Origin: a virus
Length of the DNA stretch: 64,000 nucleotides
IMG/VR virus record: IMGVR_UViG_3300035670_000160
Location: 1 to 64,000 of that record
Strand: one strand, 5' to 3'
A program made the translations under genes and the position numbers. Position 1 is the first letter of the stretch. Every line of letters starts with the position of its first letter. Positions 50,955-59,154 of the stretch are shown piece after piece. Below the pieces are notes generated by a model. The model was not told where the DNA came from. It did not search any database and was given only the letters and a program-made list of their open reading frames with translations.

Positions 50955-51868
50955 GAAGAAGGGGGGGGTTAGTAAAGCCTCCAAAAGAGCTTACCGAAAA
51001 GATAATTGCATGGGCAATATCTAGGGTAAGTAATTATATAATAGAGGCTTTAAACGAGCGTAAAAAACTTACGGAAAAGCCTATTGAGTTAAAACACATA
51101 AAGCGTTTGATTGATGATTTTAAGCCTTATAAAAAAAGATTAATGAGCAAGGCTTTCAAAAAATCTTTCCCTATAGCTTTAGGGAAAGATTGGTACATGA
51201 GCCAATCTGCTTTTAATAGACGCTTAAAAGAGCTTCGAGAAGAAGGGACTCAATTTTCTATTAATGCACTTGATTGGGGGGAGATAAAGGTGATTATAGA
51301 ATTTGGGGACTCTCATGGGGGAGTTTGGTTAGGGCAAGACTTTACTCTAAAAATCATTATTCCAGACTATCGGGTTCAGATATTAGATGGTTTATATTAT
51401 TCAGCTCAAGGAGTTTACAATCAAATCGCACACACCATTCACCATGAAATGGTCCACGCGACCCAAAGTATCTTATCTTTTATAAAGCTGAGAAGGAAAA
51501 ACTATGAATTGGGTCTTCCCTCATTAAGACTGCAAACCAAGACCGAAAAGTATCAAGAACCAAACATATCAAGGGAAGAGTTAATAAAACGCCATACTCT
51601 TAACGATATTGAGTTCTATGCAAATTTGAGAACTGCAATAGATGAGTTCAAGTACATTTTGCAAACTCGTGAGATACAATCTTTACAGCAAAAGAATAGA
51701 GTTCTCAGCTTTGATGAAAAGAGTCTGCTCTTCAAGAGTTTCATCGGGATGGAGCGAGGTTCTTCAAGTCTAGTCCAACCTCCCGATTTCTTTTGCATAT
51801 TAAAGCGATATGCACCTCAGAAGTGGAAAAAAGCGGTGTCCGAGGCGTATGTAGAGTTATTCAGGTAA
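50951..51868 (+). CDS. Putative zinc metalloprotease (HExxH)
   Basis: 305 residues, ATGA-coupled to the endolysin gene. The zincin motif is HHEMVHA (His165, Glu166, His169) in a helix after a hydrophobic strand. A clear third ligand is not obvious; candidates lie around NDIEFYAN. Helical flanks. A G8 run 8 bases after the ATG (50961-50968) could switch the gene on and off by slippage. Possible role in lysis or in virion-protein processing. Confidence 0.6.
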   Translation: MRRRGGLVKPPKELTEKIIAWAISRVSNYIIEALNERKKLTEKPIELKHIKRLIDDFKPYKKRLMSKAFKKSFPIALGKDWYMSQSAFNRRLKELREEGTQFSINALDWGEIKVIIEFGDSHGGVWLGQDFTLKIIIPDYRVQILDGLYYSAQGVYNQIAHTIHHEMVHATQSILSFIKLRRKNYELGLPSLRLQTKTEKYQEPNISREELIKRHTLNDIEFYANLRTAIDEFKYILQTREIQSLQQKNRVLSFDEKSLLFKSFIGMERGSSSLVQPPDFFCILKRYAPQKWKKAVSEAYVELFR

Positions 51869-52126
51869 ATTTTCATTCTTTTCTTTTTCGAGTCTGCGTT
51901 TAGTTGCTTCTTCTTTTTGTTTCTTAAGGGTTATCCTAGTCTTAGGGGCATATGTTTTCGTAGTACGCTCAAAGTAGCCTGTGGCTTTGCGGATATGGTA
52001 CAAGCATTTCGCGCAAAGACCTGTCCCATCTTCCCAAATGAGCCCCCAACCAAGTCTTGACTGTGGGAGTTCCTTCCCACAACCTGTACAATGACCGAGT
52101 TTTCGTTCTTTTTTAGCTAAATCCAT
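51857..52126 (-). CDS. Zinc-ribbon protein
   Basis: 89 residues. CTGCGKELPQSRLGWGLIW then CAKCLYHIRKATGYF gives two CxxC pairs of a treble-clef or ribbon. The C-terminal half is basic and helical (TLKKQKEEATKRRLEKEKNE). Convergent overlap of 12 bases with the metalloprotease gene. Role unknown. Confidence 0.6.
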   Translation of the reverse strand: MDLAKKERKLGHCTGCGKELPQSRLGWGLIWEDGTGLCAKCLYHIRKATGYFERTTKTYAPKTRITLKKQKEEATKRRLEKEKNENLPE

Positions 52127-52181
52127 ATATGTCCTCCCACGTTAGACTTGCCACATCTTACACTAAACGACGGAGTTGCAG

Positions 52182-52505
52182 ATGATCTTTCTACTTACTT
52201 TGAACCTTTATTTCTCAACAGAGTATAGCGCAGAGCAAGCCACAGCGGAGAGGGTGCGCTTCACAAGTCTCAGGAACTTGGCAGTCGCGTCTGCTCGTAG
52301 GTATTCTTGTGGGGAGTTGACACAACTCGATGAGTACTTGGAGAGAGCTAGACACACCTATGACCGCTTGGAAGGTGAAACCAATAAAGTAGCTTTGTTA
52401 TTTCTCAACAACTACTTTTTTTATATGGTCTATAAGATAAATGAGGAGAGCAACAAGTTGTTCTGCGGGGAGTGTTGGGAAGGAGACTGTTTATCTGAGA
52501 GATGA
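52182..52505 (+). CDS. Small, possibly exported protein
   Basis: 107 residues from MIFLLTLNLYFSTEY behind GGAG. The short hydrophobic N-terminus may act as a signal or anchor. The rest is helical (FTSLRNLAVASARRYSCGEL) and ends with CGECWEGDC, three cysteines. ATGA overlap with the next gene. Not recognised. Confidence 0.4.
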   Translation: MIFLLTLNLYFSTEYSAEQATAERVRFTSLRNLAVASARRYSCGELTQLDEYLERARHTYDRLEGETNKVALLFLNNYFFYMVYKINEESNKLFCGECWEGDCLSER

Positions 52506-52960
52506 CTATGAAGTGGTTATTGTTGAGCGCAATCTTATTTTATCCTTTTGAGCTTTTGGCGACTCCGCCTTATTTCACAGAGGGGGAGATACGACATCAG
52601 AGACTTCAGAAGGGTGAGGGTTTGAGTTCTGAAGAAATGTTTGAGGAAGCCTTGAGTTATCGGCTCAGGTTTCCTGCTCTCTTAAAGAGCGCGCGGGGAC
52701 TTGTTGAAGATGAGATGACCGCCATCATGTGTGCTTATTTACCCTATCGCGGATTGCGTAAAGAAATAGAGAACGCGACACAGAAATATCGTCTGCTTTT
52801 GAGTTCTCTAATCTTAGAGGATAAAGATAAAGTGTTGTACTTGTATGCGGATTTCTTTGTTTCTTTGAAGAGAATCTATGATTTGTTTGATGTGATTTAT
52901 GAGTGTGTGCCTTGTGAGGGTGGCGGGTGTTTGTACCAATATTCATCTTATGGGCTTTGA
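52502..52960 (+). CDS. Exported protein (signal peptide)
   Basis: 152 residues. A signal peptide MTMKWLLLSAILFYPFELLA with cleavage likely after residue 20-21; the mature part is helical (EEMFEEALSYRLRFPALLKS) with a Cys-rich end (YECVPCEGGGCLYQY). It would reach the periplasm. Coupled to the previous gene, perhaps as a pair. Function unknown. Confidence 0.5.
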   Translation: MTMKWLLLSAILFYPFELLATPPYFTEGEIRHQRLQKGEGLSSEEMFEEALSYRLRFPALLKSARGLVEDEMTAIMCAYLPYRGLRKEIENATQKYRLLLSSLILEDKDKVLYLYADFFVSLKRIYDLFDVIYECVPCEGGGCLYQYSSYGL

Positions 52961-52986
52961 GGTGATATTTTATCTATCTGTATAAT
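52957..52986 (+). promoter_or_regulatory. Sigma-70-type promoter TTGAGG-18-TATAAT
   Basis: TTGAGG at 52957-52962, 18 bases, then a perfect TATAAT at 52981-52986. The -10 box lies in the loop of an inverted repeat (TCTATCTGT/ACAGATAGA), so only read-through RNA would form that hairpin. Confidence 0.55.
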
Positions 52987-53017
52987 CAGAGGAAATAACA
53001 GATAGAAGGAGACCGCT

Positions 53018-53725
53018 ATGAGTTGCTTATTAACTGACTCTTCCGTAGTTGTTAAAGAGGGTAAGGTTTGGGTGATAGACGGCAAATATCGGGTAAAGAA
53101 GTTATCTGAGTGTCAAATAGTGGGTGGGGAAAAGGAAGACTCCGCACCAGAGGTTGTAGTTGAGCAACCTCAAGCAGCAGTTATTTCTGCACCACCTCCA
53201 GCTCCCGTAGTACCTCAAGCAACAGTTGGGGTGCCCACACATACGACTCCTTCAGAGAATCAGGAGTTCATAGAGCTATTTAAGCTAGTGGGTGGAAACG
53301 CATGGCTTGCATTAGTGGTTGTCGTTTATGTGTTGGGTAAGAAATATTTAGAGAAGATGGATTTAGCTCAGGCGAGTCAAGCCAAGCTGAAAGAAGAGAT
53401 TTCAAAGCAAGCCTCTGAGACAAACACGAAGATTGAAGGAGTTTCTAGTAAGTTAGACTCTGTTGTCTCGGTGAAAATAGAACAGAATAAGACAGAGGTT
53501 TTAGGTCAGATAAGAGACACGAAGACTGAGATTTCAAAAGAGCTGGATGTACTAAGGAGAGATTCTGCGAAGGAGATTGACTCCTTGAAAAAGGAGTCAA
53601 AAGTGTTAGTTGATTCACTTGAGAAGAGAGTTCTTGGGTTAGAAATGGAGGTCAAGTATCTCTCAGGTAATAAGGGAACTCCTTCGGGGCGCGGCAAGAA
53701 GACCACCTCAAACGAAGAGGATTGA
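53018..53725 (+). CDS. Membrane protein with long coiled coil
   Basis: 235 residues. A small beta-like N-terminus (GKVWVIDGKYRVKKLSECQI), a Pro/Ala/Val linker (about 50-80), one membrane helix (NAWLALVVVVYVLGKKYL, about 95-112) and a coiled coil of ~100 residues (TEISKELDVLRRDSAKEIDS). The end is basic. It may bridge envelope layers, as spanins do. First of a cluster of envelope genes. Confidence 0.5.
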   Translation: MSCLLTDSSVVVKEGKVWVIDGKYRVKKLSECQIVGGEKEDSAPEVVVEQPQAAVISAPPPAPVVPQATVGVPTHTTPSENQEFIELFKLVGGNAWLALVVVVYVLGKKYLEKMDLAQASQAKLKEEISKQASETNTKIEGVSSKLDSVVSVKIEQNKTEVLGQIRDTKTEISKELDVLRRDSAKEIDSLKKESKVLVDSLEKRVLGLEMEVKYLSGNKGTPSGRGKKTTSNEED

Positions 53726-53815
53726 TTTTGTTATTCTGCGAATACTCTGAAGAGCTATTGGTTTGCATTTGTTATTGGGTGGAGTGGGCGTTCGTTTAAC
53801 CTTTTATTAAAGAGT

Positions 53816-53844
53816 CCTTTTGATAAGTACTGCTTGTCATAAGG
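53816..53844 (+). promoter_or_regulatory. 12-bp hairpin overlapping an RBS
   Basis: CCTTTTGATAAG (53816-53827) pairs with CTTGTCATAAGG (53833-53844) with one mismatch and a five-base loop. The 3' arm overlaps AAGGAG of the start at 53854. Confidence 0.6.
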
Positions 53845-53853
53845 AGATATGAA

Positions 53854-54159
53854 ATGAGCGAACAACAATCTGATGAGGAACAGCTTGTCTTTAAACTTAA
53901 GACAAAGCATATAGAAATCGCTATTGTCATATTGACTTTGTTGCTTTTGCCCTTGATCTTTTGGGCTTCAAATATGGCTTATACAATAAGAGATAATGAG
54001 CTAAAAGTAAAGACTTTAGAGCAAGATTTAGAGTCCTTAAAGGATAAACTACAGAAGATTGAAACGGATACAGCCGTTAATAAGCAGTCTATTACGGGGA
54101 TAGACAAACAGCTTGATGGCGTGTCTAAGACGCTCTCCGGCATTCTAGATAAGCTCTAA
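53854..54159 (+). CDS. Single-span membrane protein, inner-membrane-spanin-like
   Basis: 101 residues. A cytoplasmic N-terminus, one membrane helix (IAIVILTLLLLPLIFWASNM, about 23-43) and a periplasmic coiled coil (VKTLEQDLESLKDKLQKIET). This is the layout of i-spanins. The next gene, overlapping by its leader, encodes an exported partner. Assignment by topology only. Confidence 0.5.
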   Translation: MSEQQSDEEQLVFKLKTKHIEIAIVILTLLLLPLIFWASNMAYTIRDNELKVKTLEQDLESLKDKLQKIETDTAVNKQSITGIDKQLDGVSKTLSGILDKL

Positions 54160-54173
54160 TGGAGGTCTCCCTC

Positions 54174-54509
54174 ATGAAATCTGCAATAGTTTATACACTA
54201 ATCTTTTCAATGAGCATAATCTTGGCGGTATTTCCGTCACACTCAAAAGAGCCGAAAAAGAAGACTGCGGTGTTAGGTGTGTGGGGCGTGGAAGAAACTA
54301 AATCTTTAAGACAGCAAGATGATACGAATAAACCAAAAGCGGATGACTTGACTCTCTTGGTAAACTGCAACGCCAATAAGAGTGTAGATTGTCTTCGGCA
54401 CAAGATATACTTATTAAAGCAGGCAAGTGAACTATTGAAGAGCAGACTAGCTCAGACAGGAAATAAAAATGGCGACCAGCAAAAAAATGGGAAGTCTAAC
54501 GGAAACTGA
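54174..54509 (+). CDS. Exported protein (signal peptide), possible spanin partner
   Basis: 111 residues from the ATG behind ATGGAGG. The signal MKSAIVYTLIFSMSIILAVF is followed by a basic, hydrophilic mature part (HSKEPKKKTA, NANKSVDCLRHKIYLLKQAS). No lipobox Cys at the cleavage site, so not a typical o-spanin. Overlaps the next gene by 41 bases. Confidence 0.45.
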   Translation: MKSAIVYTLIFSMSIILAVFPSHSKEPKKKTAVLGVWGVEETKSLRQQDDTNKPKADDLTLLVNCNANKSVDCLRHKIYLLKQASELLKSRLAQTGNKNGDQQKNGKSNGN

Positions 54510-54744
54510 GGTCAACTCTTTTAAGTCTGCCAAGGCGCGCGCTAATCAGATGCTCAATCGCTTGGGCGTGTTAGAGTTGGAGAAGGCACGCATCGTGGCA
54601 GACTTGAAGCAGAATGAGGTGAACACTCAGAATATGTTCGAAGGCGTTCGGACTCGGTTAAACATTGATAATAATACTGCTTGGCAGATTATGGAAGACG
54701 GCTCTGTGTTTGTCCTCTCTGATGAGGAGGCGACTCAGAGCTGA
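54469..54744 (+). CDS. Small helical hypothetical protein
   Basis: 91 residues, start in the end of the previous gene behind AGGAAATAAAA. One long helical segment (RANQMLNRLGVLELEKARIV) and an acidic end (IMEDGSVFVLSDEEATQS). It precedes the virion gene at 54763 by 18 bases. Not recognised. Confidence 0.45.
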   Translation: MATSKKMGSLTETEVNSFKSAKARANQMLNRLGVLELEKARIVADLKQNEVNTQNMFEGVRTRLNIDNNTAWQIMEDGSVFVLSDEEATQS

Positions 54745-54762
54745 GAAAGCACATGGTGATAT

Positions 54763-56121
54763 ATGGTCGCAGGCTGGTACAAGAAACGCTCCGCATATCC
54801 CCTTCCACCTTTGACGGCGACTGCGACCTCGCCCTATCAGAAGAACAAGATAGATATTCGGTGGGATAACCCTTCCAATCGGCATGAAAATGAGGGGTGG
54901 TTGATTAGAGGGGTGAATATTTATCGGTCTTTCTCTTCCGATAGAGGTCCTTACCATAGGATAAATCTGATTCCAATTGGGGGGACATTTTTCAGAGACC
55001 AAAATCGAACACAGACTATACACAATGAGGTTGTGTCGAGTTGGATTTCCTTCGGTGACCAAGCGGAAGACCCTTTTCGCTTCGTCACTAAACACCCTAT
55101 TTCAAGCACGCACGAGTTGGGGACTCCCTCAGTATCTCCTGCCGATGTTGTTGTGACAATCAATGGTGTTGTTGTCCCTGTTCATCGAGTTATCGGAGAA
55201 ATAGGTCAAGTCTCTCTCTTAGAGTTCTATGAGGTTAATCCAATCACAGGGAATTGGGAGGTCAACGCCTCTCCCACCGAAGATGCAGAAGTCTTAGTGA
55301 GCTATATTTCTTATTTCCCTTCAGACAGAGTTCGATTAGGGGTCAATAAGCGGGATTATTATAGGATAGCTACTGTAGCTGAAGACCCCTCAACAGGGGA
55401 ACTCTATGAGACACCTCTAGAACAATGTGCGCCTTTCTCTGATAGAGAAATAGAGGTTGTGGACTATATGTGGCGTGAGGGGATACGCAGAAATAATTGG
55501 ATATTAGATCAAGGAGGGGAGCGCGTTAAGTTATTCATCAGGAAGGTGTCGGGAGAGCCTTGTGCGTGTGCTGACTTTGACAGAGAGACACTTATTTATG
55601 CGAAGCAACCAGACTCTATCTGTAAGGGCTGTTTTGGAACGGGCATAAGGGGAGGTTATGATGGTCCTTATGACATAATAGTAGGGCCAGATGAGGGGGA
55701 GCAGGCGGTGACTCAGGAAATGCAGGGTAGGAGAAAGACTCATAACTATGGAGTCTGGATAGGACCGACTCCCGTAGTGGGTCAGAAAGACTTTATCGTT
55801 AAACAGAACAACGACCGATACTCAATCGGTCCGGTGACGATTTCTTCAAACCGAGGAAATATACTCCACCAAGCCTTCAATATTTCTTATCTTGATTCAA
55901 CGGATATTCGTTATAGCGTTCCGATTTTAGGTGTTCCTGTGACATGGGGAGATGTGAACTACACATATAACCCAACACGAGATACTTATGATGCGCGCTC
56001 GGACGCGAAATACCCAGTTACACCAGATACTGCGTACCCAATGGGAAGTGGAAGGGCGGATAAGCCTGATGAGTTCGAGGTTAAGGGTAGGACAGGGACT
56101 TTTGAAAATCATCACTCATAG
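54763..56121 (+). CDS. Virion protein with FN3-like domain and Cys-rich knuckle
   Basis: 452 residues. The N-terminal part (PLTATATSPYQKNKIDIRWD, WLIRGVNIYRSF) is fibronectin-III-like. The middle contains strands and DRVRLGVNKRDYYRIATVAE. A CACADFDRETLIYAKQ to CKGCFGTG stretch forms a probable zinc knuckle. The C-terminal part (KDFIVKQNNDRYSIGPVTIS) is beta-rich. This combination looks like a baseplate or tail-tip component; the position is inferred. RBS weak. Confidence 0.5.
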   Translation: MVAGWYKKRSAYPLPPLTATATSPYQKNKIDIRWDNPSNRHENEGWLIRGVNIYRSFSSDRGPYHRINLIPIGGTFFRDQNRTQTIHNEVVSSWISFGDQAEDPFRFVTKHPISSTHELGTPSVSPADVVVTINGVVVPVHRVIGEIGQVSLLEFYEVNPITGNWEVNASPTEDAEVLVSYISYFPSDRVRLGVNKRDYYRIATVAEDPSTGELYETPLEQCAPFSDREIEVVDYMWREGIRRNNWILDQGGERVKLFIRKVSGEPCACADFDRETLIYAKQPDSICKGCFGTGIRGGYDGPYDIIVGPDEGEQAVTQEMQGRRKTHNYGVWIGPTPVVGQKDFIVKQNNDRYSIGPVTISSNRGNILHQAFNISYLDSTDIRYSVPILGVPVTWGDVNYTYNPTRDTYDARSDAKYPVTPDTAYPMGSGRADKPDEFEVKGRTGTFENHHS

Positions 56122-56130
56122 GGATAACAG

Positions 56131-56724
56131 ATGAAAAAGCCTTTTATTTTAAAAAAGCTAAGACCCTCACCCCCTCGTGGGGTACCTAGAGATGTGTACG
56201 AGAAATACAAGTCTCAAGAGGTACTAGAGATATTTGCAGAACATATTTTATATGAGATTAAACAACAAGCTGTCAGAGCTTCTCATTTAGGGAGACACGT
56301 ACCTCGTTCATCTGAGTTTCTATCCTCGTTCAGATTTGAGGTGACTGAAGACTTGCAGATAAAAGTGACACTTGATTACGACCCAAAGTGGGCGTGGGTG
56401 TCTAAATATTTAGAGGGTAGAGAACCCTATCGGATGGATTGGCTGACCAAACAGCGAATGAAACAACGCAAAGTGATTCCGATAAGAGACCATAAATCTG
56501 GAGAAGTTGTTTTTAGAAGGGTTCCTTTGACGACTAAGCAGGCTTGGATTCACCCCGCCGTAGAGAAATACACTTTTATAGATATGGGTGTGAAGAGAGG
56601 TTTGATGAGGGCATATCCCAAAGTAGTTAAGAAGATTATGTTGGCGGATTCTAGAGAGAGCAAAAAAGTCACTCCGAGAAAAAGACCTAGTGTGTTCAGA
56701 CAAAAGAAGGGCGAAGAGAAATGA
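56131..56724 (+). CDS. Probable virion protein (tail/neck), basic
   Basis: 197 residues, nine bases after the FN3-like gene. An alpha/beta middle (FEVTEDLQIKVTLDYDPKWA, WVSKYLEGREPYRMDWL) resembles tail-completion folds, and the C-terminus is very basic (KKVTPRKRPSVFRQKK). ATGA overlap with the metalloprotease gene, so co-translated. Function from context. Confidence 0.4.
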   Translation: MKKPFILKKLRPSPPRGVPRDVYEKYKSQEVLEIFAEHILYEIKQQAVRASHLGRHVPRSSEFLSSFRFEVTEDLQIKVTLDYDPKWAWVSKYLEGREPYRMDWLTKQRMKQRKVIPIRDHKSGEVVFRRVPLTTKQAWIHPAVEKYTFIDMGVKRGLMRAYPKVVKKIMLADSRESKKVTPRKRPSVFRQKKGEEK

Positions 56725-57758
56725 GCATTACAAGAAAGCCCTCTGAGATATTGACCTCCTTAAAGGCGCTTTTTGATAATCAGGTTTACGAGGGTATTCC
56801 TGATTATCTATGGGCAGACCAAGTGTTAGAGATGGAGCAAACTCTCTCGGAAGAGGTCTTAGAAAGTGTTTTATTTCTATCTGAAGACCAGCCAAATGTC
56901 TTTAAGGCTTTTAAAGAGAATCCCGCTAGAGAGAGACTCTCAAAGTGTCTAAAAGAACTCGCGCAAGAACAGACGACATGGCCGGTTGTTTCTAAAGCAT
57001 GGGAGAACTATATAGAGGAAGCCAAGAAAATAGAGGACACCTCTTTAGAAATAAGAGTTGAGAAGTTTACTTATAGAGGTTTTGAAGTTTGTACGATACA
57101 GACCCCGCCTCATGTCTTAGACATATTCAAGAAGGCGATAGACTTCTTGATAGAGTTGTTCAAGACGAAAGAAGTGCAAATCGATCTGCACACGATAATC
57201 AATCGGTTTGAATTCAGACCGAACCATAAAACCGATAAATTGCCTCGTCAACTAGGTTATGCGGGAGGCTATTATCGCGATGGGGTAGTGTCTTTGTTTT
57301 GGGGGTCTCGGAGTCCTCTATCACCTTCCGAAAATGCGAAGATAAGAGGTCAGTTATTTAATCTCGTACATTATGTGATAGTGCATGAGGTGGCTCATGC
57401 CATTTATTTCAGAGCTTTGTCGCCAGAGGCGAGGAAGTTTTGGGTTTCTGATTGGGTCAGACTTCAAGTTGAGATAGATGACTTAGAGGATGTGATAGAC
57501 CCCGATATGAACTACACCGAAGTCCTTAAAGAACTCGGTATCCCTACTCAGTATGGACACATGAATCCTAAAGAAGACTTCGCTGAGACTCTGACACACT
57601 ACATATTAGACAACGATTCTTTAGCTCCCTACGCCAAGAATCGTTTATTAGGCACTCTCAATCATGAGTCTAACTCCAGCAGAATTTTTAAGTCTGCTAG
57701 TGTCTTTAGGAGAACGAGAGCTGTACGCCCTTCAATACGCCATCCTCATAAGATTTAA
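56721..57758 (+). CDS. Putative zinc metalloprotease, gluzincin-like
   Basis: 345 residues. VHYVIVHEVAHAIYF contains HEVAH (His222, Glu223, His226), and about 75 residues on MNPKEDFAETLTHYIL gives a plausible third ligand Glu. A helical N-terminal ~115 residues may bind a partner. It lies in a virion-gene run and could process structural proteins or digest the cell wall. Its end overlaps the convergent gene by 53 bases. Confidence 0.65.
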   Translation: MSITRKPSEILTSLKALFDNQVYEGIPDYLWADQVLEMEQTLSEEVLESVLFLSEDQPNVFKAFKENPARERLSKCLKELAQEQTTWPVVSKAWENYIEEAKKIEDTSLEIRVEKFTYRGFEVCTIQTPPHVLDIFKKAIDFLIELFKTKEVQIDLHTIINRFEFRPNHKTDKLPRQLGYAGGYYRDGVVSLFWGSRSPLSPSENAKIRGQLFNLVHYVIVHEVAHAIYFRALSPEARKFWVSDWVRLQVEIDDLEDVIDPDMNYTEVLKELGIPTQYGHMNPKEDFAETLTHYILDNDSLAPYAKNRLLGTLNHESNSSRIFKSASVFRRTRAVRPSIRHPHKI

Positions 57759-59037
57759 TCTGAACGAAGACACCCTCTCCAACCTCAATAGATGAAGACT
57801 TGATTGAATCAATCACCACCATTGACCCTGCGCTGAGAGTGACCTCAAAGGAGTCAAAGAGAACCTTGCCCTTAAGACAACGAGTTGTCTCAATAGGTGT
57901 AGGAGTCTCTTCCTCAAGAGAGGTGAGGTCTTCAGAAACTTCCTCTTGAGGAGACAAGAGAATACCGCAGTACTTGTCTGCGATACGGCTATGCCACAAA
58001 TCGCGAGAATACTTATGAAGCCTGCCCATCGTTGTAATAGAGGGGTCTGCCTTAAGTACATCTTGCGCCCAGCGATACTTAACATCTTGCCACTCAGCCA
58101 AAGAGCGATGCCAATTCTTGGTCTTAAAGTTGTGTCTAATCTCAGAGAGAACCTCTTCAAAGTCCTCTAAGGAGTAGGACAACTCTTGCGCGGCGTGTAT
58201 CTCTGAGGGTTCTGCGAAAAGATAACCCAATACTTGGAAAGGGCGCTCTTTGATATCTTGAAAGATTTTCTCTTTGTTGTTGTTCAAGACAACCTCCGCT
58301 TCTGCACTCAAGACAACCTCCGATAAGGTTTCGGGTTTTTCAAAGAGCTTGTTAAACTCTTCGGGGTAGTAGCCAAAGAGCATATTATACACACGCTCAA
58401 AACTTTTCTGCTCTTTGAAGGAACAAGCGTTTTCAATTCCCCAAGAAAAAAGAACGCTTTTGATTTCCTCTGAGATTTGATTATCTCTCTTAATCAGAGA
58501 GCGATAAGAATCAAACAGACTCTCAAGTCGCTCACGACCCCAACTCAAGGGGGTTTGGGTATCCAAAGAGCTTAAGTAGTTTTGGAACATAGACCGAATA
58601 GCTCCTCTCCGAGAGCCTATCTTGTCTACATCAACCATGAAGTTTTCAATGGACTCTGAGAATGTAAGGTGGGTTTGATAATCCATGCTTGAAAACGAAT
58701 TTCTCAATGAGGTTTCCACTAACTCTTGTGGTTGGTCCTCTGGTGTAATCTGAAGAACATGGCGCAGACCATCAACACCCACCGCTATCTTCTGAGATAC
58801 CTCGCAGAACTTTACATTCTTAAGGCGCGCAGAAGCTCTCGCCCAATCTCTCTGCTTATGGCTCACCACATCTTTAAGAACAATCACCACATCGCACAAG
58901 GGGATGTCCCCACGCGGAACAGCATCCCAATTTCTGTGACCGACCATGTTAAGCTCAATACCATGATTGTTCGCTTTAGAAATAAAGGTTTGGGCGTAAG
59001 TCTTTTCGCCACCCACCAAAAATGCGTTGATTGTCAT
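57706..59037 (-). CDS. Hypothetical protein with N-terminal DUF2325-like domain
   Basis: 443 residues. The first ~90 (INAFLVGGEKTYAQTFISKA, then IPLCDVVIVLKDVVSHKQRD and VKFCEVSQKI) follow the Rossmann-like DUF2325 pattern. The middle 250 residues are helical with regular hairpins. The C-terminal ~75 (LFDSFEVTLSAGSMVVIDSI) form a beta domain. RBS AAGGAAAGGA lies between CAATC/GATTG arms. Function unknown. Confidence 0.45.
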   Translation of the reverse strand: MTINAFLVGGEKTYAQTFISKANNHGIELNMVGHRNWDAVPRGDIPLCDVVIVLKDVVSHKQRDWARASARLKNVKFCEVSQKIAVGVDGLRHVLQITPEDQPQELVETSLRNSFSSMDYQTHLTFSESIENFMVDVDKIGSRRGAIRSMFQNYLSSLDTQTPLSWGRERLESLFDSYRSLIKRDNQISEEIKSVLFSWGIENACSFKEQKSFERVYNMLFGYYPEEFNKLFEKPETLSEVVLSAEAEVVLNNNKEKIFQDIKERPFQVLGYLFAEPSEIHAAQELSYSLEDFEEVLSEIRHNFKTKNWHRSLAEWQDVKYRWAQDVLKADPSITTMGRLHKYSRDLWHSRIADKYCGILLSPQEEVSEDLTSLEEETPTPIETTRCLKGKVLFDSFEVTLSAGSMVVIDSIKSSSIEVGEGVFVQIKSYEDGVLKGVQLSFS

Positions 59038-59154
59038 CTCAATCCTTTCCTTGATTGGAAATCAAAATCTAATCTCTTTATTTCTCTAGATGATGAGGTG
59101 TCTCCCTCACCCCTCATACGATATACACATATATCATAAAAGCAAGGAGTTGTC

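Noticed and set aside
54658-55095. Minus-strand open frame of 145 codons
   Set aside because: Antisense to the virion gene at 54763 and the end of the gene at 54469; no RBS, unlikely composition.
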